Translations under genes and position numbers: made by a program | The notes under the pieces: model-generated | Seen by the model: the letters and a program-made list of their open reading frames with translations, nothing else | Told to the model about the DNA's origin: nothing | Database searches by the model: none | Shown: in pieces, positions 1 to 5,500 of the stretch | Layout: every line of letters begins with the position of its first letter | Position numbering within the stretch: the first letter of the stretch is position 1 | DNA from: Chloroflexota bacterium | Lineage (GTDB): Bacteria; Chloroflexota; Limnocylindria; QHBO01 | DNA: 11,894 bases | Direction of reading: 5' to 3' | NCBI GenBank assembly: GCA_005879815.1 | Contig: VBKA01000034.1 | Span: forward strand, 1-11,894

Positions 1-557
1 TGATCAGTACCGGTGACGTCAAGAAGGGCGTCATCATCGAGCTCGACGGGCAGCTGATGAAGGTCCTGGACTGGACCCACATCAAGATGGCGCGCGGCTC
101 GGCGCAGGTGCGCATGAAGCTGCAGAACGTGCGCAAGGGCGACATCGTCGAGCGGACTTTCCAGGCGGGCACGCGCTGGCCGCGGGCGCGCGTAGAGCAG
201 CGCAAGGTGCAGTACCTCTACCACGACGGTGGCGTCTACCACTTCATGGACACCGAGACGTACGACCAGATCGCGGTGGGCGAGGCGATGATCGGCGACG
301 ATCGGCTCTACCTTAAAGAGAACACCGATGTCTTCGTCTCCACCCACGACGGAGAGGTGCTGGGCGTCGACGTGCCGCTCACGGTGGACCTGCGGGTGAC
401 CCGCACCGAACCGGGCTTTGCCGGTGATACCGCGACGGGGGCCAAGAAGCCCGCCACCCTGGAGACCGGACTGGTCGTTCAGGTCCCGCTCTTCGTCACC
501 GAGGGCGACACGATTCGGGTCGACACCCGAAACGGCGAGTACGTCACCCGGGTCTAG
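1..557 (+). CDS. efp: Elongation factor P (5' end clipped by one base)
   Basis: EF-P binds between the P and E sites of the ribosome and relieves stalling at polyproline stretches. The window opens with 'tg' followed in frame by ATC AGT ACC GGT, so the start is almost certainly an ATG whose A lies just before base 1. That gives a protein beginning MISTGDVKKG of about 185 residues, the normal family length. The N-terminal KOW-like domain carries the ribosome-facing loop KMARGSAQVRMK. Its tip residue is Arg32 (counting the inferred Met), where E. coli has the modified Lys34. The C-terminal OB domains include GDTATGAKKPATLETG and the closing VDTRNGEYVTRV, both family hallmarks. The stop is TAG at 555-557, and xseA follows after 25 bases. 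An arginine tip is known both in EarP-rhamnosylated EF-Ps (Pseudomonas, Neisseria) and in Thermus. No earP or epmA is present in the window. Identification is very secure; the modification state is unknown. Confidence 0.96.
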   Translation, partial: ISTGDVKKGVIIELDGQLMKVLDWTHIKMARGSAQVRMKLQNVRKGDIVERTFQAGTRWPRARVEQRKVQYLYHDGGVYHFMDTETYDQIAVGEAMIGDDRLYLKENTDVFVSTHDGEVLGVDVPLTVDLRVTRTEPGFAGDTATGAKKPATLETGLVVQVPLFVTEGDTIRVDTRNGEYVTRV

Positions 558-582
558 GATTGACCGATGGCGTCCGGCGCAG

Positions 583-1851
583 ATGGCTGACTTCGCACCC
601 GAGCGGCCGACGCTGTGGCTGGCGAACGCGCTCCCGCCCCGCATCCTGCGCGTCACGGACCTCAACCGCCGCGTTCGGGCGCTGCTCGACGGAGACCTGG
701 CGCTGGCCGACATCTGGGTCGCGGGGGAGATCTCCACGCCCTCGTTTCCGCCTTCGGGCCACTGCTTCTTCACCCTGAAGGACGCTGGCGCGCAGGTCAG
801 GGCCGTTATCTTCCGCGAGGAGCTCGCGCGCTCCGCGGTGCGGCCACAGCACGGGATGGCGGTCATTTGCCACGGCCGGGTGCGCGCCTACGAGCCGCAG
901 GGCATCTACCAGCTCTACGTCGAATCCCTCACGGCGGCGGGGGCCGGCGACCTGCATACGCGCTACGAGGCGCTCCGTGCTCGGTTGGCCGCGGAGGGCC
1001 TCTTCGACGAGGACCGCAAGCGGCCGCTGCCGCGCTGGCCGCGGCGGATCGGGGTGGTCACTTCTCCGGTGGGTGCCGTATGGCAGGACATTCGCAACGT
1101 CATTCGCCGCCGCTACCCGCTCGTCGAGCTCGTCCTCTCGCCGACCGTGGTCCAGGGCGAGGCGGCTTCGCCCGCCGTCGTCGCGGCCCTGAAGCGCATC
1201 TTCGCGCAGCGTGGCATCGACCTGGTCATCCTGGCGCGCGGCGGCGGCTCACTCGAGGACCTGTGGGCGTTCAACGACGAGCGCGTGGTACTTGCCCTGG
1301 TGGCGGCTCCCGTTCCGGTCGTGGTCGGGGTTGGGCACGAAAGCGACGTGACGCTCGCCGATTTCGTGGCCGACGTGCGCGCTCCAACGCCGTCCGCTGC
1401 CGCCGAGCTGGCCGTTCCCGACGGGACACAGCTGCCCGCGATCCTCGACCGCCTCCGGGATCGCGCGTCGAGCGCGCTCCTCGCACGCACCGCGGAGCGG
1501 CGGCGGCAGCTCACCGCGGAAGCGCGCGCGCTGGTGAGCTGGGAGCCTGACCTGGGAGCTGCCAGGCAGCGGACCGCGGACCTCGTCGATCGCGGCCACC
1601 GCGCCCTGAGCGCACGAGTCGAGCGGCACCGCGCCACCCTGGATGGCGTGCGCGACGGGCTCCGAGCCCTGGGGCCCGCCGCCACTCTGGCCCGCGGCTA
1701 CGCCGTAGCGCGCCTCGCCGACGGCACCATCGTCCGCGAGCCGGCGCAGGCGCCGGTGGGGGCGCGCCTCGAAGTCGTCGTGGCTCGCGGCCTGCTCGGC
1801 GCGCGGGTCGAGGAGGCGCGCAGCGACGACGGTGAGGAGCTCCTGCATTGA
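583..1851 (+). CDS. xseA: Exodeoxyribonuclease VII large subunit
   Basis: This is the catalytic subunit of exonuclease VII, which degrades single-stranded DNA to oligonucleotides in complex with several XseB copies. The ATG at 583 gives 422 residues, within the usual 400-460. A longer reading frame runs upstream to 418 but would overlap efp by 140 bases and has no family similarity. An N-terminal OB-fold (about residues 15-115, with DIWVAGEIS and HCFFTLKD) binds ssDNA. The catalytic core has GVVTSPVGAVWQD from about residue 157, RGGGSLEDLWAFND from Arg219, and GVGHESDVTLADFVADVRAPTPSAAAE around His252. A charged helical region then precedes the conserved LARGYAVARLADG near the C-terminus. No Shine-Dalgarno sequence is obvious before 583, so translation may be coupled to efp. 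The TGA stop overlaps the xseB start (TTGA), consistent with coupled synthesis of both subunits. Confidence 0.95.
   Translation: MADFAPERPTLWLANALPPRILRVTDLNRRVRALLDGDLALADIWVAGEISTPSFPPSGHCFFTLKDAGAQVRAVIFREELARSAVRPQHGMAVICHGRVRAYEPQGIYQLYVESLTAAGAGDLHTRYEALRARLAAEGLFDEDRKRPLPRWPRRIGVVTSPVGAVWQDIRNVIRRRYPLVELVLSPTVVQGEAASPAVVAALKRIFAQRGIDLVILARGGGSLEDLWAFNDERVVLALVAAPVPVVVGVGHESDVTLADFVADVRAPTPSAAAELAVPDGTQLPAILDRLRDRASSALLARTAERRRQLTAEARALVSWEPDLGAARQRTADLVDRGHRALSARVERHRATLDGVRDGLRALGPAATLARGYAVARLADGTIVREPAQAPVGARLEVVVARGLLGARVEEARSDDGEELLH
1834..1839 (+). promoter_or_regulatory. Shine-Dalgarno site for xseB
   Basis: GAGGAG lies 8 bases before the TTG at 1848. It supports this unusual start codon and the 4-base overlap with xseA. 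Confidence 0.6.
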
Positions 1852-2126
1852 GCGAGCAGCCAGGGATCAGCGACGCCGAGCTCGCGGAACGACCGTTCGA
1901 CGAGCTGGTCGCAGAGCTGCAACGCATCGTGGCGGCACTCGAGGCTGGGAGCGTTGGCCTGGAGGAGAGCATCGCGCTGTACCGGGACGGACTTCGGATC
2001 CACGCCGCCTGCGAGGAACGCCTGCGCGCCGCCGAGCTGACGATCAGCGAACTCGGCCGACGAGCCGGCGCCTCGGCGCGCGCCGTCGACGTGGGCGAGG
2101 CCCCGGCCGAGCCAGGCCGAGGGTGA
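1848..2126 (+). CDS. xseB: Exodeoxyribonuclease VII small subunit
   Basis: XseB is a small helical-hairpin protein that decorates XseA and is needed for exonuclease VII activity. It starts at TTG 1848, whose last two bases are part of the xseA TGA stop, and is preceded by GAGGAG at 8 bases. The 92-residue product contains the family core from about Phe17 to Ile66: FDELVAELQRIVAALEAG, then LEESIALYRDG, then an amphipathic helix ending RAAELTI. The last 25 residues are rich in Ala, Gly and Arg and look like a disordered tail; XseB is often about 80 residues, so the tail adds a little. The stop TGA at 2124-2126 overlaps a GTG that opens a possible 17-codon ORF. ispA, which often follows xseB in Firmicutes and Proteobacteria, is absent here. 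Confidence 0.93.
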   Translation: MSEQPGISDAELAERPFDELVAELQRIVAALEAGSVGLEESIALYRDGLRIHAACEERLRAAELTISELGRRAGASARAVDVGEAPAEPGRG

Positions 2127-2176
2127 GCCCGCCCCGCATCCGCGGCTCCAACTGGTTCGAGAAGGAGCTCGCCTGA
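2123..2176 (+). CDS. Possible 17-residue ORF coupled to xseB
   Basis: A GTG overlaps the xseB stop (GTGA) and opens 17 codons ending in TGA at 2174-2176. The predicted peptide is MSPPRIRGSNWFEKELA. Every sense codon after the start ends in G or C, as in the neighbouring real genes, and the overlap type matches the other junctions in this window. A GAGG lies immediately before the GTG, too close for a classical ribosome site, so translation would depend on reinitiation after xseB. I recognise no family. It could be a short conserved peptide, a leader ORF affecting dxs, or chance in a high-GC sequence where short open frames are common. Confidence 0.25.
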   Translation: MSPPRIRGSNWFEKELA

Positions 2177-2235
2177 GCATGCGGTGACGCCGGTCGTAGC
2201 CGAATCGTCCGAATGGGAGGCGGCGGGCATCGGTC

Positions 2236-2241
2236 TATACT
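2236..2241 (+). promoter_or_regulatory. Candidate -10 element of a dxs promoter
   Basis: TATACT matches the sigma-70 -10 consensus at five of six positions and is one of the few A/T-rich hexamers in the gap between xseB and dxs. Transcription from it would start near 2248 and leave a leader of about 25 bases before the GTG of dxs. No good TTGACA-like -35 is seen 16-18 bases upstream, so the call rests on the -10 and its position. Confidence 0.4.
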
Positions 2242-2259
2242 CGGCCGCGAACCGATCCC

Positions 2260-2265
2260 GGAGAG
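2260..2265 (+). promoter_or_regulatory. Shine-Dalgarno site for dxs
   Basis: GGAGAG ends 8 bases before the GTG at 2274. It decides this start over the in-frame GTG at 2184, which would run the protein back through the promoter-like region. Confidence 0.55.
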
Positions 2266-2273
2266 TGCCATCG

Positions 2274-4253
2274 GTGACCCTTCTAGAGACGATCCATGAC
2301 CCGGCGCAGCTGCGCGCGCTCGACTATGCGGCGCTCGAACAGCTCGCCGCGGAGCTGCGGGGAAAGATGATCCGCACCGTCCAGCACACCGGCGGGCACC
2401 TGGCGAGCTCGCTGGGGGCCGTCGAGATCGCGCTCGCCCTGCACCGCGTAATGGACTCCCCGCGCGACCGGATCGTATGGGACACCGGGCATCAGGCCTA
2501 CGCCCACAAGCTGCTCACGGGCCGCTGGGACCGCTTCGATACGCTGCGGCAGACCGGTGGCGTCGGCGGCTTCCCGCGACGCAGCGAGAGCGAGCACGAC
2601 GTCTTCGACGGTGGCCACGCGGGGACCGGGGTCAGCATCGGGGTGGGGCTGGCCGCGGCGCGCGACCTCCTGCGGCCCGCCGATCCGGGCCGCGCCCAGC
2701 GCATCGCCGTGTGCGTGGGCGACGCTGCCATGCAGAGCGGCCTGACCCTCGAGGCACTCAACCATCTCGGCCAGACCAAGCAGCGGATGCTGATCGTGCT
2801 CAATGACAACGAGATGAGCATCAGCCGCTCGGTGGGCGGCCTCTCCACCCGCCTCAACAAGCTGCGGCTGACGCGCGCCTACCAGGAGACCAAGGAGGCG
2901 TCGAAGCGCACCATCAGCCGTATTCCGGTGATCGGCCAGCCGCTCTTTGACGTGCTCGCCTGGGCCAAGGAGGGCTTCAAGCGCAGCTGGGCCAAGGTCG
3001 GCTTCTTCGAGGACATCGGGCTCACCTACATCGGCGTCCTCGACGGACACGACCTGCCCGAGCTGGAGAAGGCATTCGAGCAGGCGCTTCATCTCCGCGG
3101 CCCCGTCGTCGTGCACGTGAAGACGATCAAGGGCAAGGGCTACGCACCGGCGGAGGCGGACAGCATCAGCTTCCACGGCGCCAGCCTGCCGCCCATCGAC
3201 CTGGGCCTCATCGATCCCACGGAGGAACCGCTGCCGGTGACCTCTGGTGCGTCGCGCAAGCCCAAGAGCTACACCCAGACCTTCGTCGAGGAGCTGGTGC
3301 GGCTCGCCGCGCAGGATGAACGCATCTGCGCCATCACAGCCGGGATGCCCACAGGGACCGGGCTGTCTCGTTTTGGAGAGCACTACCCCCGCCGCTTCTT
3401 CGACGTGGGGATCGCGGAGGAGCACAGCGTGACCATGGCGGCTGGCCTGGCATTGGCCGGCCAGCGGCCGGTAGTCGCCCTGTATTCGACCTTCAGCCAG
3501 CGCGCCTTCGACCAGCTCGTCCACGACGTCTGCCAGAACGACCTGCCCGTGTTCCTGGCGATCGACCGCGCCGGCCTGGTCGGCGAGGACGGCACCAGCC
3601 ACCAGGGAATGTTCATCCTCTCGGCGCAGCGCTCCCTCCCGAACCTCGCGATCGGCTCGCCCAAGGACGAGCAGGAGCTGCGCGACATGGTCGTCACCGC
3701 CCTGGCGCATCCAGGTCCGATGAGCGTCCACTACCCGCGCGACGCCGGCGAGGACCTGCCGGACCGGCAGGGAGAAGCCCTGGAGGTTGGCCGCGGCGAG
3801 GTGCTGCGCACCGGCGATGACCTGCTGCTGGTGGGCTTTGGACCGATCGTGCAGCGCCTGCTGGCTGCGGCCGAGGCGCTCTCGGCGGAGGACAGCCTGG
3901 AGGCGACGGTGGTCAACGCCCGCTGGGCGAAGCCCCTCGATGAGGCGCTTCTCGGTGAACAGGCGTCCGGCAAACGATTGGTGGTCACCGCCGAGGAGTC
4001 TGCCGCGATGGGGGGCTTCGGCGATGGCGTGCTCGACGCCCTGAACCGAGCCGGACTGCACGTCCCGCTGCTCAAGATCGCCCTCGCGGAGGGCTTCGTG
4101 CACCACGGCGCCGTTGGTGAGCTGCGCGCCCAGCAGCGGATCGACCTGCCCGGCATCCTTGCGCAGATCCGAGAGGCGCTGGGCGTGATGCGCGGCGAGC
4201 GAGCCGCGGCGAGCGGCGCAAGCAGGAGTCGCTCCAGGATCAGCGCCGCCTAG
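2274..4253 (+). CDS. dxs: 1-deoxy-D-xylulose-5-phosphate synthase
   Basis: Dxs condenses pyruvate and glyceraldehyde-3-phosphate, with thiamine diphosphate and Mg2+, to DXP. This is the first step of the MEP isoprenoid pathway; DXP also feeds thiamine and pyridoxal synthesis. GTG 2274 with GGAGAG 8 bases upstream gives 659 residues, slightly longer than the usual 620-640. The family-typical opening (LLETIHDPAQLRALD) begins right after this start. Motifs in order: TGGHLASSLGAVE, WDTGHQAYAHKLLTGR, the cofactor region GHAGTGVS at residues 114-121 and GDAAMQSG at 149-156, then LNDNEMSIS, DGHD and FHGAS. The transketolase-like middle domain has FDVGIAEEHSVT with catalytic Glu382, and DRAGLVGEDGTSHQG; the C-terminal domain follows. 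Two cofactor motifs differ from the common GHSSTSIS and GDGA forms. The last 28 or so residues are a Ser/Arg/Ala-rich tail. Identity is secure on overall motif order. Confidence 0.94.
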   Translation: MTLLETIHDPAQLRALDYAALEQLAAELRGKMIRTVQHTGGHLASSLGAVEIALALHRVMDSPRDRIVWDTGHQAYAHKLLTGRWDRFDTLRQTGGVGGFPRRSESEHDVFDGGHAGTGVSIGVGLAAARDLLRPADPGRAQRIAVCVGDAAMQSGLTLEALNHLGQTKQRMLIVLNDNEMSISRSVGGLSTRLNKLRLTRAYQETKEASKRTISRIPVIGQPLFDVLAWAKEGFKRSWAKVGFFEDIGLTYIGVLDGHDLPELEKAFEQALHLRGPVVVHVKTIKGKGYAPAEADSISFHGASLPPIDLGLIDPTEEPLPVTSGASRKPKSYTQTFVEELVRLAAQDERICAITAGMPTGTGLSRFGEHYPRRFFDVGIAEEHSVTMAAGLALAGQRPVVALYSTFSQRAFDQLVHDVCQNDLPVFLAIDRAGLVGEDGTSHQGMFILSAQRSLPNLAIGSPKDEQELRDMVVTALAHPGPMSVHYPRDAGEDLPDRQGEALEVGRGEVLRTGDDLLLVGFGPIVQRLLAAAEALSAEDSLEATVVNARWAKPLDEALLGEQASGKRLVVTAEESAAMGGFGDGVLDALNRAGLHVPLLKIALAEGFVHHGAVGELRAQQRIDLPGILAQIREALGVMRGERAAASGASRSRSRISAA

Positions 4254-4280
4254 GCGGCCGTCGCGGCTGGCAGCGGCCGG

Positions 4281-5081
4281 GTGTCTCGGGTTCGTCTCGA
4301 CCAGCTGCTCGTGGAGCGCGGCATGGCACGCTCGCGCGCGGAGGCGCAGTCGCTGCTGATGGCTGGCGCTGTGGTGCTGCCCGGTTCGGGGACGCGCGGG
4401 CTCAAGCCGGGACAGCTGGTTGCCACCGATGTCGAGCTGGTCTCGGTGCCTGGGCCGCGGTGGGCGTCGCGCGGGGGTGAGAAGCTTGCCGCTGCGCTTG
4501 ACGCGTTTGGCCTGGATCCCCGCGGGCTCGCCTGCCTGGATGCCGGCGCAAGCACCGGGGGCTTCACCGACGTGCTGCTCGAGCGCGGCGCCAGAACCGT
4601 ATACGCGATCGACGTCGGGCGCGGACAGCTGATCGAGCGCCTCCGCACCGATCTTCGTGTGGTGGTGATGGACCGCACCAACCTTCGCGCGCTGGAGAGC
4701 CTGCCCGAAGCCGTGGATCTCGCGACCCTGGACCTGTCGTTCATCTCGCTGGCGCTGGTGCTGCCCGCGGTCAGGGGCCTTCTGGCACCGACCGGTCGCG
4801 TGATCGCCCTCGTCAAGCCGCAGTTCGAGGCCGGGCGCGAGGCGGTGCCGCGCGGCGGCGTGGTGCGCGATCCGGCCGTCCATCGGAGGGTGCTGCTCGA
4901 GTTCGGGGACGCGGCGGGCAGCGCCGGGCTTGCGCCAGCGCGAGCGATCCGATCGCCGATCTTGGGTAGCGCCGGCAACTCCGAGTTCCTCGCCCTGCTC
5001 GAGCCTCCCTCAAGCGACGCCGGGAGTCCGCCAGGACCCTGGCGGGGAGCGGTCGACGCGCTCTTCGAGCCATCGGTCTGA
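4281..5081 (+). CDS. tlyA: TlyA-family 2'-O-ribose rRNA methyltransferase
   Basis: TlyA-family enzymes use S-adenosylmethionine to 2'-O-methylate ribosomal RNA; in mycobacteria they modify 16S and 23S and are needed for capreomycin sensitivity. The 266-residue protein begins at GTG 4281 with an S4 RNA-binding domain (RLDQLLVERGMARSRAEAQ, to about residue 60). The linker WASRGGEKLAAALDAF, conserved in TlyA, follows. The FtsJ-like methyltransferase fold then has SAM motif I DAGASTGGFTDVLLERGA from Asp87, DLSFISL with Asp151, and KPQFEAGR with Lys179. Length is typical (about 245-275). No Shine-Dalgarno sequence is visible before 4281, and only 27 bases separate it from dxs. tlyA next to nadK and recN is a widely conserved arrangement. 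Older annotations call this family hemolysin A. Confidence 0.93.
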   Translation: MSRVRLDQLLVERGMARSRAEAQSLLMAGAVVLPGSGTRGLKPGQLVATDVELVSVPGPRWASRGGEKLAAALDAFGLDPRGLACLDAGASTGGFTDVLLERGARTVYAIDVGRGQLIERLRTDLRVVVMDRTNLRALESLPEAVDLATLDLSFISLALVLPAVRGLLAPTGRVIALVKPQFEAGREAVPRGGVVRDPAVHRRVLLEFGDAAGSAGLAPARAIRSPILGSAGNSEFLALLEPPSSDAGSPPGPWRGAVDALFEPSV

Positions 5082-5086
5082 CCCAC

Positions 5087-5111
5087 TCGCGTACTACGAT
5101 GCAGTACGTGA
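5087..5111. promoter_or_regulatory. Palindrome over the start of the ribbon-helix-helix gene
   Basis: Arms TCGCGTACT (5087-5095) and AGTACGTGA (5103-5111) are inverted repeats matching at 8 of 9 positions, with a perfect CGTACT/AGTACG core, around the 7-base centre ACGATGC. The centre contains the ATG at 5099. Ribbon-helix-helix proteins commonly bind short inverted repeats over their own promoter, so this is a reasonable autoregulatory operator. That function is inferred, not shown. Confidence 0.4.
5095..5100 (+). promoter_or_regulatory. Candidate -10 element for a leaderless start
   Basis: TACGAT fits the TAnnnT -10 pattern and ends 7 bases before the in-frame GTG at 5108. That is the spacing expected for a leaderless transcript beginning at or next to that codon. 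It sits inside the palindrome. No convincing -35 is seen upstream. Confidence 0.28.
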
Positions 5112-5500
5112 AGCGGAGGGAGCGGGCCGCGAACGGGGAGCAGCTGAGCGTCTTCGAGGGCCTCGAGGCGGTCGACGCGGCGATTCGTCACGAGCCGTCG
5201 CCGGACACGATGCGGCAGATCGTCTCGCTGCGCATGCCCGACGCGCTTCTCGATCGGGTCGAGGCAGCGGCGCACGCGCGCGGCGTGTCACCGTCCAGCC
5301 TGATGCGGGCCCTCATCGCGGCTGGCCTGGACCGTTCCTATGCGGCGGTCGCCGAGTCGGACGTCGCCACAGAGTTGGTGGCCCTGCGCCGCAGGCTCGA
5401 GGAGATCGCCGAGCGGTTGCCGCCCGCAGCGATGCCATCCAAGGCCACGGTGGTCTCCCTGCCCGAACCCGTCACGGACGCGACCGACGCGGAGGCCTGA
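5099..5500 (+). CDS. Ribbon-helix-helix (CopG/Arc-like) DNA-binding protein
   Basis: A protein of up to 133 residues. Residues about 40-79 look like a ribbon-helix-helix fold: strand QIVSLR, helix 1 PDALLDRVEAAAHARG, turn VSPSS, and helix 2 LMRALIAAGLDR. Such proteins dimerise and read the major groove with the strand pair. A short charged helix (ELVALRRRLEEIAERL, about residues 92-107) follows and could be a coiled coil; the tail is acidic. The start is uncertain. ATG 5099 and GTG 5108 are 9 bases apart, neither has a Shine-Dalgarno site, and a leaderless GTG is plausible; ATG 5210 would keep only the fold. The gene lies between tlyA and nadK, and its TGA shares one base with the nadK ATG. 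Firmicutes often carry argR/ahrC in this part of the cluster. No toxin gene is adjacent, so an antitoxin role is not supported. Target unknown. Confidence 0.75.
   Translation: MQYVKRRERAANGEQLSVFEGLEAVDAAIRHEPSPDTMRQIVSLRMPDALLDRVEAAAHARGVSPSSLMRALIAAGLDRSYAAVAESDVATELVALRRRLEEIAERLPPAAMPSKATVVSLPEPVTDATDAEA

Larger units (their letters stand above)
2224..2276 (+). promoter_or_regulatory. Inverted/direct repeats before dxs; two competing hairpins
   Basis: ATCGGT occurs at 2229-2234 and again at 2270-2275, and its complement ACCGAT at 2251-2256. The left copy, extended by CGGG (2224-2227) against CCCG (2257-2260) with one bulged C at 2228, forms a 10-pair stem around a 16-base loop that contains the candidate -10 box. 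The right copy overlaps the GTG start (2274). It can pair with the same ACCGAT to give a 6-pair stem whose 13-base loop holds the Shine-Dalgarno GGAGAG. The two structures exclude each other. This could be a translation switch, an operator around the promoter, or chance; no known riboswitch class is recognised. Confidence 0.35.

Noticed and set aside
418..582. Upstream extension of xseA
   Set aside because: It would overlap efp by 140 bases, and its translation is Arg/Ser/Pro-rich without exonuclease VII similarity; the family-like sequence begins after ATG 583.
2145..2168. GGTTCGA resembling a tRNA T-loop in the xseB-dxs gap
   Set aside because: No 5-pair T stem, anticodon arm or acceptor stem can be built around it; the motif alone is not enough.
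2184..2273. Upstream GTG extension of dxs
   Set aside because: It adds 30 residues unlike Dxs, lacks a good ribosome site, and runs through the -10-like box; GTG 2274 has GGAGAG at proper spacing.
4255..4279. CGGCCG inverted repeat between dxs and tlyA as a terminator
   Set aside because: The stem is only 6 pairs with a 13-base loop and has no T tract; CGGCCG is common in this base composition, and tlyA follows at once.
2283..4883. An 866-codon open frame on the minus strand across dxs and tlyA
   Set aside because: It is antisense to two clearly identified genes. Its translation is a low-information His/Arg/Gly/Ala mix without any motif, as expected from the high-GC third positions of the real genes.
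4930..5499. Long upstream extension of nadK
   Set aside because: It overlaps tlyA and the whole ribbon-helix-helix gene; normal NadK length and a ribosome site support ATG 5500.
5099..5500. Ribbon-helix-helix protein as the antitoxin of a toxin-antitoxin pair
   Set aside because: The neighbours are tlyA and nadK, both full-length housekeeping enzymes, and no small toxin-like ORF is adjacent.
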